A stretch of 64,000 nucleotides of DNA from Dyadobacter frigoris (GCF_005280585.1 NZ_SZVO01000001.1:1-64000), one strand, 5' to 3'. Shown: positions 17,067-26,198, counted from the stretch's first letter. The notes: generated from the sequence alone by a model not told the origin. Numbers and translations are program-made.

Positions 17067-18425
17067 ATGCAAGTCTGGAAATTTGGCGGCACTTCGGTTG
17101 GGAAACCTGAACGTATGCATTCAATCCGTGAACTTCTTTTGACGGATCCAAGTCGGAAAATTGTAGTATTATCCGCTCTGTCGGGTTCAACCAACGCGCT
17201 TATTGCGATAGGAGAAGCTGCCAAGGCAAACGAAGATGCGTCAGCTTCAAAGCAAATCGATGATTTGAAGGCGCATTACGATGCTTTCATTAAGGAGCTG
17301 TATTCAACCGGAGCGGGTCTAGCCAAAGGCCAGGAAATTATTGATAATGAATTCGGATTTATCCGGTCGTTGGTTGGTATTAAACCTTTTGCATCAAAAC
17401 AGGAAAAGGAAATTGTTGCAGAAGGGGAGTTGTTAAGTACGCAGCTTTTTCAGGGATATCTGGAAGAAAAAGGAGATAGTTCTGTCTTACTTCCTGCGTT
17501 GGAATTTATGCGTATCGATGCGGACAACGAACCGGAACTTGAAAAAATCGAAGAAAAATTAACGGCGATTTTGGCGCAGCATCCTGACAAACAGACGATC
17601 GTTACCCAAGGATTCATTTGCAGAAACCCACGTGAAGAAGTTGATAACCTGAAACGCGGCGGATCTGATTATACAGCTTCTTTGATCGGTGGCGCAATTC
17701 GTGCAGAGGAAATTCAGATCTGGACGGATATTGACGGAATGCATAATAACGATCCTCGCATCGTGAAACGTACGTTCCCAATCCGTGAGCTGACTTTTGA
17801 AGAAGCGGCGGAATTAGCTTATTTCGGAGCAAAAATTCTTCATCCAAGCACGATCACGCCTGCGAAACTTCGTGGTGTACCGGTTCGTTTGAAAAATACA
17901 ATGCAGCCAGAAGCTCCGGGAACGCTTATCGCTAACAAATCTTCTGACAGGGAAATTAAAGCGATCGCTGCGAAAGATAATATTACAGCGATATACATTC
18001 ATTCGACCCGTATGCTGAATGCATATGGCTTCCTGAGACGCGTTTTTGAGATTTTTGAAAAATACAAAACGCCGGTGGATATGATCACCACTTCCGAAGT
18101 TTCGGTTTCAGTAACAATTGATAATTCTGAACATCTGGAAGCAATTACCGCTGAACTTCGTGAATTTGCAGATCTGGAAGAAAACGACAGTGATCAGAAC
18201 ATCATTTGCGTTGTTGGAAATTTCAGTGCAGACAAAGAAGGAATTGCGTTAAAAGTGCTGGAAGCAATGAAAAATATTCCTATACGAATGATTTCGTATG
18301 GTGCTTCGGAACATAATCTTTCGCTTTTAATTCATTCGAAATACAAAGCAGAAGCGCTTAATGTGCTTAACGAGCGTCTTTTTTATTATGAAGATGCGAT
18401 GAAAGATATTTTCACGGCACCGTGA
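17067..18425 (+). CDS. lysC: Aspartate kinase (monofunctional, class with two ACT domains)
   Basis: Phosphorylates aspartate, the committed step toward lysine, threonine, methionine and diaminopimelate. The 452-residue length fits monofunctional aspartokinases. It has the N-terminal KFGGTSVGKPE motif, the substrate region GFICRNPREEVDNLKRGGSDYTA, the nucleotide region IWTDIDGMHNNDPR, and EAAELAYFGAKILHPSTITP. Residues from about 300 on form two ACT repeats (NAYGFLRRVFEIFEKYKTPV), probably for feedback inhibition by lysine or threonine. No homoserine dehydrogenase domain is attached. The symbol lysC is a functional guess among paralogues. Confidence 0.92.
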   Translation: MQVWKFGGTSVGKPERMHSIRELLLTDPSRKIVVLSALSGSTNALIAIGEAAKANEDASASKQIDDLKAHYDAFIKELYSTGAGLAKGQEIIDNEFGFIRSLVGIKPFASKQEKEIVAEGELLSTQLFQGYLEEKGDSSVLLPALEFMRIDADNEPELEKIEEKLTAILAQHPDKQTIVTQGFICRNPREEVDNLKRGGSDYTASLIGGAIRAEEIQIWTDIDGMHNNDPRIVKRTFPIRELTFEEAAELAYFGAKILHPSTITPAKLRGVPVRLKNTMQPEAPGTLIANKSSDREIKAIAAKDNITAIYIHSTRMLNAYGFLRRVFEIFEKYKTPVDMITTSEVSVSVTIDNSEHLEAITAELREFADLEENDSDQNIICVVGNFSADKEGIALKVLEAMKNIPIRMISYGASEHNLSLLIHSKYKAEALNVLNERLFYYEDAMKDIFTAP

Positions 18426-18452
18426 TTTTTTAAATCTGATAAACTTATTATT

Positions 18453-18507
18453 TAGCGATTGGCTTTTGGCGTTTAGCTGTTAGCCGATCGCTGACAGCAA
18501 ATAGCTC
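18453..18507. repeat. Short dispersed inverted repeat (copy 1)
   Basis: AGCGATTGGCT (18454-18464) pairs with AGCCGATCGCT (18482-18492) with one G-T mismatch. Between and after them are TTTTGGCGTTTAGCTGTT and GACAGCAAATAGCT. The same combination of an AGCCGAT-GC arm, TTTTGGC and (C/A)AGC...ATAGC occurs at 58247-58338. It lies immediately before the serS start codon and may be part of its leader. Confidence 0.5.
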
Positions 18508-18508
18508 T

Positions 18509-19801
18509 ATGTTACAAACAACTTTTATCCGCGAAAACAGAGAATTGACAATCGCCGGATTGACAAAAAAACATTACAAAGATCCGGAAGCGGCTGTTGA
18601 CCGAATTATAGAACTTGACCGTTTGCGTCGTGAGACACAGCAGGAACTTGATGCTGTGCTAACTCAATCCAATGCAAAAGCAAAGGAAATTGGCGGTTTG
18701 ATGAAGGAAGGCAAAAAAGGCGAAGCGGAAATTGCAAAAGGTGAAACGGCTGCTTTAAAAGAAAGATCAAAAGTACTTGACGAGCAGCACAAAGCAACAG
18801 AAGAGGAATTGCTAAGCGAGCTGGTAAAACTTCCTAACCTTCCGCATGAAAGTGTTCCGGAAGGTCGTGCAGCTGAGGATAATGTGAATGAGCTTGAAGA
18901 AGGTGCTAAGCCAGTTCTTCCTGAAGGCGCGCAGCCACATTGGGAATTAATCAAAAAACTGGGCGGAAAACTTGCTCCAATTATTGATTTTGAACTTGGT
19001 AATAAAATTACCGCTGCTGGTTTCCCGGTTTACAAAGGAAAAGCGGCGCGTTTGCAACGTGCCATGATCGCTTTCTTTTTGGACGAAGCAGGAAAAGCAG
19101 GTTATACCGAAGTTCAAGTTCCCATCCTTATCAATGCGGATTCGGGTTTTGGAACGGGACAATTGCCGGATAAAGAAGGCCAGATGTATCATGATGCTCA
19201 GGATGATCTTTATTTGATTCCAACAGCAGAAGTTCCGGTTACCAATTTATACCGTGATGTGATTGTTGCGGAAAATGAATTGCCGGTTAAAAATGTGGCT
19301 TATACACCTTGTTTTCGCCGTGAAGCAGGAAGCTGGGGAGCACACGTTCGTGGATTGAACCGTTTGCATCAGTTTGATAAAATTGAGATTGTTCAGATAT
19401 GCAAGCCGGAAGATTCTTACCAGGCTTTGTCGGATATGTCAAACCATGTGAAAGGGCTGCTGGAAAAACTGGAATTACCTTTCCGTATCCTGCGCCTTTG
19501 TGGTGGTGATATGGGCTTTACTTCTGCGTTGACTTTCGACTTTGAAGTTTGGTCTGCCGGACAGGAAAGATGGCTGGAATGCAGCTCTGTTTCTAACTTT
19601 GAAACTTACCAGGCAAATCGATTGAAACTTCGCTACAAAACGGCGGATAAGAAAACGCAATTGCTGCATACGCTTAATGGCTCTGCTTTGGCATTACCAC
19701 GAATCCTTGCGGCTTTATTGGAAAACAACCAACAAGCGGATGGAACGATCCGTGTACCGGCTGTTTTGGTACCTTACTGCGGATTTGACACGATTGAATA
19801 A
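18509..19801 (+). CDS. serS: Seryl-tRNA synthetase
   Basis: Class II synthetase that charges tRNA-Ser (and tRNA-Sec where present); 430 residues. The N-terminal antiparallel coiled-coil arm spans about residues 30-105. The core has motif 2 CFRREAGSWGAHVRG near 270-285, then HQFDKIEIVQICKPEDS, and motif 3 GSALALPRILAALLENNQ near 390-407. The conserved ECSSVSNFETYQANRLKLRY segment contacts serine and ATP. The start follows the dispersed repeat at once. A terminator follows the stop. Confidence 0.97.
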   Translation: MLQTTFIRENRELTIAGLTKKHYKDPEAAVDRIIELDRLRRETQQELDAVLTQSNAKAKEIGGLMKEGKKGEAEIAKGETAALKERSKVLDEQHKATEEELLSELVKLPNLPHESVPEGRAAEDNVNELEEGAKPVLPEGAQPHWELIKKLGGKLAPIIDFELGNKITAAGFPVYKGKAARLQRAMIAFFLDEAGKAGYTEVQVPILINADSGFGTGQLPDKEGQMYHDAQDDLYLIPTAEVPVTNLYRDVIVAENELPVKNVAYTPCFRREAGSWGAHVRGLNRLHQFDKIEIVQICKPEDSYQALSDMSNHVKGLLEKLELPFRILRLCGGDMGFTSALTFDFEVWSAGQERWLECSSVSNFETYQANRLKLRYKTADKKTQLLHTLNGSALALPRILAALLENNQQADGTIRVPAVLVPYCGFDTIE

Positions 19802-19828
19802 GATTTGATTTGAATATTTGATATGATT

Positions 19829-19857
19829 AGCCTTCACATTTTGTGAGGGCTTTTTTG
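19829..19857 (+). terminator. serS terminator
   Basis: AGCCTTCAC (19829-19837) pairs with GTGAGGGCT (19843-19851), nine pairs with one G-U, followed by TTTTTTG. It stands 28 bases after the serS stop. Confidence 0.82.
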
Positions 19858-19919
19858 TTAAATAACCTTAACTACGTTTTTCCTCGAAGACCTATTTTTT
19901 ATCTTGTACAAAAAAGATA

Positions 19920-20240
19920 ATGAAGCGTTTAGGTCTAATCTTCTCTTTCTACTTTTCATTTTCTGTTTATACGGGATTGATCTCTATTTTATCCTGGATT
20001 GTTGTCGACGCACCATTATTTGCAGAGTTCTGGCGCTTTTTGCAGTTGTATTTCCTGATGAAAATAGCTTCGGATCTCGTTATCTGGTATTATCTGAGAA
20101 GCAATAATCCTACACGATTAATTTTTTATTTCAATCTTTCAATATCGGAATTAAGGCTTTTTATTACTGCTTTTGCAATGGATATTCTGGCATTTTTTGT
20201 GTTTATGTTTTTCATCCATTTGATCAATTTTTTAAAATAA
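19920..20240 (+). CDS. Small hypothetical membrane protein, probable partner of ABC ATPase
   Basis: A 106-residue hydrophobic protein with about three membrane segments (residues 5-27, 34-56, 80-103). No family is recognised. It begins at ATG 19920; an overlapping frame starting at 19904 is the shadow. It lies eight bases before an ABC transporter ATPase gene and points the same way, so the two are probably cotranscribed. It is too small for a usual ABC permease but might form one by oligomerising. That idea is inference from position only. Confidence 0.55.
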   Translation: MKRLGLIFSFYFSFSVYTGLISILSWIVVDAPLFAEFWRFLQLYFLMKIASDLVIWYYLRSNNPTRLIFYFNLSISELRLFITAFAMDILAFFVFMFFIHLINFLK

Positions 20241-20248
20241 ATCTGATT

Positions 20249-20905
20249 ATGGATATTCTCGAAGCGGACAGTATTTGGCTGGAATATAATGGGAGGAAGG
20301 TATTACAAAGCATTTATTTGAAAGTAGTAACTGGAAAAGTAACCGGTTTACTAGGTAGAAACGGAACTGGGAAAACGAGTTTGTTAAGGATGATATTTGG
20401 TATTTTGAGAGGTCAAAACCAATCTGTAAGAATTAATGGAAATTATATTTCACACCCTTACCTTGAAAAAAATCTGCTGCGTTATTTGCCACAGGCTCCG
20501 TTTGCTCCGCCAGGTTTAACGGTTGAAAAGTTATGCAGTCTGTATAGCGTTTCCTTTTTGGAAATGATTTCTCATTTTCCATTTTTGAAAAACAACAAAA
20601 AAGAAAAGCTTTGGAATTTATCAGGAGGAAATATCAGGCTGGTTGAAACATTGCTGATTTTGCTTTCACCAGTTTCATTTGTATTGCTGGATGAGCCTTT
20701 TACGCATCTGGATCCCGTTATTATCGAACAATTGCTTGTCGTTATTCATGAACAAAAAAGTAAAAAGGGCATAATTCTGTCAGATCATTTTTATCGACAT
20801 GTACTAACGGCCAGTGATAACGTGTATCTCATTGTTCCGGGCGGCCGCAGTGTTTTGTTGAAGGATCCGCAAGAGAATTTAAAATCATTTGGATACATTT
20901 CCTGA
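20249..20905 (+). CDS. ABC transporter ATP-binding protein
   Basis: A 218-residue ABC ATPase. Walker A is GRNGTGKTSLLRM near 36-48, the Q-loop region is YLPQAPFAPPG, the signature is LSGGNIRLVETLL (LSGGN instead of LSGGQ) near 126, Walker B is FVLLDEPFTHLDP near 148-160, and the switch His follows in ILSDHFYRHV. It resembles LptB/branched-chain-type or export ATPases but is shorter than most. No standard permease gene lies nearby; the upstream 106-residue membrane protein is the only candidate partner. Its 3' end overlaps the convergent MutS-like gene by 21 bases. Confidence 0.82.
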   Translation: MDILEADSIWLEYNGRKVLQSIYLKVVTGKVTGLLGRNGTGKTSLLRMIFGILRGQNQSVRINGNYISHPYLEKNLLRYLPQAPFAPPGLTVEKLCSLYSVSFLEMISHFPFLKNNKKEKLWNLSGGNIRLVETLLILLSPVSFVLLDEPFTHLDPVIIEQLLVVIHEQKSKKGIILSDHFYRHVLTASDNVYLIVPGGRSVLLKDPQENLKSFGYIS

Positions 20906-22261
20906 GGTAGAAATGTGTTTCTGCAAAAGCTCCGGAATCCCAACTTTTTTCAAAATCAGCTGACCAATTTTCTCTGATGCAATCCCTTCTTCAATCTGAA
21001 ATGTATTTTCAAAATCAGTTCCGGTAATTTTTGTTTTAAAACAGCGAAAGGATATGGAACCGGAAGTTTTATAAATTTCCAGCAATTCGTAAAGATGCGT
21101 GGATACCAAAAAGGCGGAATTGAAATGATTGGAAAAACCATCCACAACCGTTTTTGAACAATGAAATGCATCTTCCTGATTGGTACCACGAAAAAGTTCG
21201 TCGATAATGACAAAACATTTGTCTTCCCGACTTAATGCTTCCGCAATATCTTTTATCCGCATGATCTCATTGTAAAAATGACTGTAACCCAATTCGAGAT
21301 TATCAGAAAGATGGATTGAGGTAAAAAGTTTGTCGAAAAACGAGGTTCGCATCTTAGAGGCCGGAACGGGCCAGCCAAGATGCGCCAGATACACGGCGAC
21401 ACCACAGGTTTTCAGAAAGGTAGTTTTTCCGCTGGTATTGGCACCAGTCAGCAGGCAAAGCGGTATTTTATGATCCATTACGAAATTGTTCGGAGTCGCA
21501 TTTTTTATCAGCGGATGCCAGATTTTTTCTGCTTCAAAAACGGTTTCATTTTCAACAAATTCCGGAAAACTGAGGTTATACTTTCGTTGTGTCAGAGCAA
21601 TTGAAACATAGGCGTCGAAAGTATAACAGATGTCCAGAAGCCTTCGAAAAGAATCTTTATGCGTGACCCTGAAAAAATAATCCCGATAAAAAACGGAACT
21701 AAGCGAAAGCTGATCATCTTTTGTTTTGAAAAAAGAATTGAGACTGTCGGAAAGTAGAAATTTTCTTAAAAAGGCAAAATCATCCTGTGTATCTTCCGGA
21801 ATAGGTTCGTTTTCAAAACGAAAAACAAGATCCCGCATACCACGCATCAACATCAGTGTGGCAGTTAATCCGCTTTGCACAAGATAAAATTCAGCAGGAT
21901 GTCGACGGGAATAGAAAAATGTATCAACCCAATGTTTAAACACATCCTGAGACATCGTATACGAGATGTTGGAGGCATAATAACTTTCCGCCGCCGCTAT
22001 GTAAGCTCTCGACACATTGAGCTGCCAGGGTTCAATATTTTGAGAAATTGATTTTAATAGTAATTGAAAGGATAAAATTTCCGGAAGAGAAGTCTTTGGT
22101 TTGACAATCAGTTGTTTCAAAACATCTTGCCCGCCTTGTGTTTTGGCATAGTCAAAGAATTGAAGAATACTTCCTTCTTTACTACTGCGGGACTGAATTT
22201 GTAATTCATCAAGCGTGTGACTGTCGACGGAATGCATACATGAAGATTTAGCTATCTCCAA
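20885..22261 (-). CDS. MutS-like ATPase without mismatch-binding domain
   Basis: A 458-residue protein whose C-terminal third is a MutS-family ATPase: LLTGANTSGKTTFLKTCGV (Walker A, near 270-288), FVIIDELFRGTNQEDAF (Walker B, near 350-366) and AFLVSTHLYELLE. The N-terminal part resembles only the MutS core/lever helices; the mismatch-recognition and connector domains of canonical MutS are absent, and no Smr domain follows. Short MutS-like proteins of this sort are found in Bacteroidota and their function is unknown. It does not belong to an operon with mutL. The gene ends inside the ABC ATPase gene on the other strand. Confidence 0.82.
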   Translation of the reverse strand: MEIAKSSCMHSVDSHTLDELQIQSRSSKEGSILQFFDYAKTQGGQDVLKQLIVKPKTSLPEILSFQLLLKSISQNIEPWQLNVSRAYIAAAESYYASNISYTMSQDVFKHWVDTFFYSRRHPAEFYLVQSGLTATLMLMRGMRDLVFRFENEPIPEDTQDDFAFLRKFLLSDSLNSFFKTKDDQLSLSSVFYRDYFFRVTHKDSFRRLLDICYTFDAYVSIALTQRKYNLSFPEFVENETVFEAEKIWHPLIKNATPNNFVMDHKIPLCLLTGANTSGKTTFLKTCGVAVYLAHLGWPVPASKMRTSFFDKLFTSIHLSDNLELGYSHFYNEIMRIKDIAEALSREDKCFVIIDELFRGTNQEDAFHCSKTVVDGFSNHFNSAFLVSTHLYELLEIYKTSGSISFRCFKTKITGTDFENTFQIEEGIASEKIGQLILKKVGIPELLQKHISTSGNVSK

Positions 22262-22315
22262 AAGTATACAGATCCGGGAAAGTAATTTTCTTAAAAATAG
22301 TTAAAAATCAATCGG

Positions 22316-23566
22316 TTATGCCTGTTGCGAAACTTGCTTTTTGGGAAAAGCAAGCCATACGAAATAAGCCGTCAGGACGATAATGCTGATTTGGAAAAGA
22401 TAATCAATTAAGGAATCTGTGGAGGCTGTGATATCGGACGGATTGAGATAACGTCGCATCCCTAATCGCCACCAGTAGGAAGGATGTACGACGCAAAGAA
22501 CATTGAAGATGAGCAGTAAAATAATCTGTTTTTTATTCGTCCAGTCGATTACGTAAAAAACTAACGGGATTAGAAACAGGAAAATATAATTGCTGTAAGC
22601 ACTTTGCTGAACAACCATCATCGTGGCATACAAAACTACCCAGACGCGTGAAAGCATAATTCTGAAATCAGCATTTTTCAAACGAAACGCAGCGATACAG
22701 GCTAGTCCGACGGAAATGACCAAACCAATCCAGTTCCAGAATTTTTCACCAACGCCGATTCCATTAAAAAACCAGGGATTGATTACGGAGAGAATATTGG
22801 GAGCGCGTAACACTTTTGCTTCATCCAGCGGCTGCATAAAATCTAAACCTACCAGCGGATAAAGTATCCCCAGTGCGATAATTCCTACAATCGCCATAGG
22901 AATAACAAATCGTATTTTTTGTTTTTCAAGAAGAAACAGTGGAATAAGGATCAGCACAAAAATGGCTTTTGTCATCAATAAACCGATTCCTAAAACCACA
23001 GCAAACCATTCGATACGAACTGTTTTTTCTCTTATCAGATAGGCTAAAACAACGAAAAGCCACATCCAGACATCTTCCTGAGCGCCGATGATGCAAAGCA
23101 CCAAAGATCCGGGAAGAATAAAATAAACCAGAGCTTTGAATAAAAATGCGCCACGCGACTGAAACGGCCGGAAAAAATGCCAGGAAACCCATAAAGCAAC
23201 GCCGTCCATCACGGCCATGGTAAGTACGATCATTTTCGGATCATACCAAAGCTTCAGCCAGATCCCCACGAAATAGGCATATAGGGGAGAATAAGGAGAC
23301 CAGAAATCTCGGTACACGATTTGTCCCATTGAAGCCTTACTTCCTTCATCCCAAAAACCTAAGACATCAGAAGTTGGAGTAATGTTGGCGACAAGATAAA
23401 CGACGATGAAAGGAATTAACCGGAAGATAATCCAGCCAACAATTAGAGAAACTCTGACACTTTTATTTTCAAGCCATTCTGAAATTCTTTTCCTCTGGGA
23501 AATGACAATAATTGAAAGAACAATGGCTGCGAGGCTGATGCCTAATTTTCCTAAAACAATGTTCAT
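22316..23566 (-). CDS. Multi-span membrane protein, GT-C glycosyltransferase-like (copy 2)
   Basis: A 416-residue protein with about ten to twelve hydrophobic spans. Between the first two spans lies a loop with FWDEGSKASMGQIVYRDFW and SPLYAYF, resembling the acidic periplasmic first loop of GT-C enzymes that use polyprenyl-phosphate sugars (GT87/mannosyltransferase-like). It shares this loop and overall layout with the upstream neighbour, whose 3' end it overlaps by four bases, so the two arose by tandem duplication and are translationally coupled. The substrate is unknown. A DPM1-type synthase elsewhere in this window (52171-52929) could supply polyprenyl-phosphate sugar, but that link is speculative. 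Confidence 0.6.
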   Translation of the reverse strand: MNIVLGKLGISLAAIVLSIIVISQRKRISEWLENKSVRVSLIVGWIIFRLIPFIVVYLVANITPTSDVLGFWDEGSKASMGQIVYRDFWSPYSPLYAYFVGIWLKLWYDPKMIVLTMAVMDGVALWVSWHFFRPFQSRGAFLFKALVYFILPGSLVLCIIGAQEDVWMWLFVVLAYLIREKTVRIEWFAVVLGIGLLMTKAIFVLILIPLFLLEKQKIRFVIPMAIVGIIALGILYPLVGLDFMQPLDEAKVLRAPNILSVINPWFFNGIGVGEKFWNWIGLVISVGLACIAAFRLKNADFRIMLSRVWVVLYATMMVVQQSAYSNYIFLFLIPLVFYVIDWTNKKQIILLLIFNVLCVVHPSYWWRLGMRRYLNPSDITASTDSLIDYLFQISIIVLTAYFVWLAFPKKQVSQQA

Positions 23567-24834
23567 GCCGTTGCCAGTTTTTCAGGGTTTACCACGTTTT
23601 GATACGTTTGGCGTAAAACCCAGACATAACATAACACATTCAGGATTTGTAAAGCGTATTCAAACAGATTCGAAATATTCCCGAACATGCCGAAAGAAGT
23701 ATAGGAAGGCTGGCCGATATAAACCCAAACGAAAGGCTGAACAACGGTAAGCCAGTTTAAAACCAATAGAACGGCAACGTGCCAGGTTTTTTTGATATCA
23801 ATAACATCAAACAGAACTGCCATTAAATAAGCGATCAGGTAAGCGCCCATGGCACTGGCCTGAAAAATCATCATACAAACAAAAACGGCAATAAATATTC
23901 CGGGTAAAATTTCACTGATATGTCTTCTTCGCGCTTTAAACGCCATGTAAGTCGGGATAAAAACGGTGAAAAGTAATCCGATCCAGTTGATCATCGTCGA
24001 CTTTTTCTCATTGATATGAATGAACAATTCAATGAACGGCCGGCTGGTCGAGAAAAGATTTGGCGTCATCAATTGCTCCGTGTGACGAATTGGCATCAGG
24101 AATAAATCTCCGATCTGCCAATATAAAAACCCGACAGCCGGAATTCCGACAGCAGCCATAACGATCAGCATTTTTACCGGTTTTTTAACAACAACCAGAA
24201 TCGCAGGAAGCAGAAAGATAAAGGTTACTTTGATCGTTAGCAAAGTCAGGGCAAAAAGCAGACCCACGCCAATTTCGTAATTTTCTTTATGTTTGATCGT
24301 GTAACGCCAGATTAATAAAGCCGCTCCCCAAAACCAGACCTCTTCCTGTCCGTCGACCAGAATATACATAAAACCAGCCGGCAACATTAAATAAATAATA
24401 GCAAGCTGTAACGCCCGGCTGCTTTTGACTTTATAAGTTTGGTACGTAAGCCAAAGAATTACGCTTTCCATTAAAACCATAAAAAGTACGATGGCACGGG
24501 CATTATGCCATATCCAGACGGGGATCGTAATAATGTAAGCGTATAGCGGTGCGTGGTACGACCAGAAATCACGATATACAAAACCACCGGCTTTGGCCGC
24601 TTCTGCTTTGTAAAAGAAAAAAGGGATATCACCGCGGGGCTCTTCGTTGGCAACAAGGAAAATGGCGATCCAGGGAATGAGGCGAAGCAGAATAAAACCA
24701 ATGGCAAAAATTGATTTTTCCTTTTCCTGCTGCCATTTTGCAAAAAGATCCGACCGGCTTATCACCCAAAAAATTCCCAGGGTTAAACCCAGGTTGATGA
24801 AAAGCTTGATATAAAAAACAGTAAGAATGGGCAT
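23563..24834 (-). CDS. Multi-span membrane protein, GT-C glycosyltransferase-like (copy 1)
   Basis: A 423-residue protein with ten or more spans. It carries FFYKAEAAKAGGFVYRDFW and APLYAYIIT in the loop after span two, homologous to the downstream copy. An IVDGQEEVWFW-type segment (LVDGQEEVWFWGAALLIWRY here, IGAQEDVWMW in the neighbour) is also shared. These features suggest a GT-C fold membrane glycosyltransferase acting on the outer face of the inner membrane. The start at 24834 is the only reasonable one. It is first in a two-gene minus-strand operon, with 126 bases separating it from the divergent acyl-CoA dehydrogenase promoter. Confidence 0.6.
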   Translation of the reverse strand: MPILTVFYIKLFINLGLTLGIFWVISRSDLFAKWQQEKEKSIFAIGFILLRLIPWIAIFLVANEEPRGDIPFFFYKAEAAKAGGFVYRDFWSYHAPLYAYIITIPVWIWHNARAIVLFMVLMESVILWLTYQTYKVKSSRALQLAIIYLMLPAGFMYILVDGQEEVWFWGAALLIWRYTIKHKENYEIGVGLLFALTLLTIKVTFIFLLPAILVVVKKPVKMLIVMAAVGIPAVGFLYWQIGDLFLMPIRHTEQLMTPNLFSTSRPFIELFIHINEKKSTMINWIGLLFTVFIPTYMAFKARRRHISEILPGIFIAVFVCMMIFQASAMGAYLIAYLMAVLFDVIDIKKTWHVAVLLVLNWLTVVQPFVWVYIGQPSYTSFGMFGNISNLFEYALQILNVLCYVWVLRQTYQNVVNPEKLATA

Positions 24835-24960
24835 GTTTTAATAAATGTCTTTTACGAAGTGTGCTGATTAGTTCAGAGTTAATGAATACCAGGCCGCAAA
24901 CTTAAGATATCTTTTTTTCAAAATGATCAGCAAAACGCAAAGATTTAATAAGTTAGAAAA

Positions 24961-24999
24961 TAGTATGCTTGCATACTATACATCAAAATGTTATTTTTG
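24961..24999 (+). promoter_or_regulatory. Promoter with palindromic operator for acyl-CoA dehydrogenase gene
   Basis: TTG at 24969-24971 and TATTTTTG at 24992-24999 are 20 bases apart, a good Bacteroidota promoter. The -33 TTG sits at the centre of a perfect palindrome, TAGTATGC-TT-GCATACTA (24961-24978), a likely operator. A related palindrome surrounds the -33 element of the AraC-type gene downstream. Confidence 0.6.
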
Positions 25000-25031
25000 G
25001 TCGATTCATTAGAAATAAAAGTATTTTTCTT

Positions 25032-26198
25032 ATGCCATACAGTGCACAGTTAACCGGAATGGATTTTAATCTGAGCGAAGAACATGAAGCGGTACAGTTT
25101 GCTGCCCGGGATTTTGCTCAAAACGTTTTATCAGCAGGTATTATTGAACGGGACAACGATCAGAAATTTGATAAGGCTCTAATAAAAAAAATGGGTGATC
25201 TCGGTTTTCTTAGTATGATGGTGAAGCCGGAATATGGCGGAGGCGGAATGGATACCATTTCTTATGTGATAGCAATGGAAGAGATTTCCAAGGTTGATGC
25301 TTCTGCGGCTGTGATTATGTCGGTAAATAATTCTCTGGTTTGTTGGGGGATCCAGGCTTATGGAACGGATGAACAAAAAGAAAAATATCTGACCCGGTTA
25401 TCCTCCGGCGATGAAATTGGTGCGTTTTGTTTGTCGGAGCCAGAAGCAGGTTCCGATGCCACTTCCCAACATACGACGGCAGAGGATATGGGAGATCATT
25501 ATCTATTAAATGGTACAAAAAACTGGATCACGAACGGGAATTCATCCGGAATTTGTCTGGTCATAGCACAAACACATCCTGAAAAGGGTCATAAGGGGAT
25601 CAATGTTTTAATTGTAGAAAAAGGATCGCCAGGTTTTACTGTTGGGAGAAAAGAAGATAAAATGGGAATCCGGGCGTCCGACACGCATACATTGATGTTC
25701 ACGGATGTGAAAGTTCCCAAAGAAAACAGGATTGGGGAAGATGGTTTCGGGTTTAAGTTTGCGATGACGGTTTTAAACGGAGGAAGAATTGGTATTGCTG
25801 CCCAGGCATTAGGTATTGCCGCCGGTGCTTTTGAATTATCGCTTAAATATGCTCAGGAAAGAAAAACTTTTGGAAAGCCAATCAGCGATCATCAGGCGAT
25901 CCAGTTTAAGCTGGCAGAAATGGCAACACGGATTGAAGCAGCAAGATTACTGGTTTATAAAGCAGCGAGACTCAAAGATCTGGGGAAAGATTACATTCAG
26001 GCTGCCGCTATGGCCAAGCTTTTTGCGTCCGATGTTGCCATGTGGGTGACAACGGAAGCGGTTCAGGTTCACGGGGGTTACGGCTATGTGAAAGAATATC
26101 ATGTGGAACGTATGATGCGCGACGCAAAAATTACACAAATCTATGAAGGTACCTCTGAAATCCAAAAATTAGTAATTGCCCGTGAGTTGCTAAAATAG
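25032..26198 (+). CDS. Acyl-CoA dehydrogenase (short/branched-chain type)
   Basis: An FAD enzyme that introduces the 2,3-double bond into acyl-CoA in beta-oxidation or branched amino-acid breakdown. From ATG 25032 it has 388 residues; ATG 25059 (MDFNLSEEHEAVQ) is equally possible and closer to family norms. The longer frame from 24969 is rejected because it starts inside the promoter. Motifs: FCLSEPEAGSDA (FAD/substrate), the middle beta domain with NGTKNWITNG, QERKTFGKPISDHQAIQFKL, and ITQIYEGTSEIQKLVIAREL at the end with the Glu position used as catalytic base in this group. No etfAB or thiolase lies nearby; the adjacent AraC-type gene may share its control. Confidence 0.93.
   Translation: MPYSAQLTGMDFNLSEEHEAVQFAARDFAQNVLSAGIIERDNDQKFDKALIKKMGDLGFLSMMVKPEYGGGGMDTISYVIAMEEISKVDASAAVIMSVNNSLVCWGIQAYGTDEQKEKYLTRLSSGDEIGAFCLSEPEAGSDATSQHTTAEDMGDHYLLNGTKNWITNGNSSGICLVIAQTHPEKGHKGINVLIVEKGSPGFTVGRKEDKMGIRASDTHTLMFTDVKVPKENRIGEDGFGFKFAMTVLNGGRIGIAAQALGIAAGAFELSLKYAQERKTFGKPISDHQAIQFKLAEMATRIEAARLLVYKAARLKDLGKDYIQAAAMAKLFASDVAMWVTTEAVQVHGGYGYVKEYHVERMMRDAKITQIYEGTSEIQKLVIARELLK

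Noticed and set aside
24969-25031. Extended N-terminus of the acyl-CoA dehydrogenase from 24969
   Set aside because: It would begin inside the -33 element of the promoter and adds residues unlike the family.
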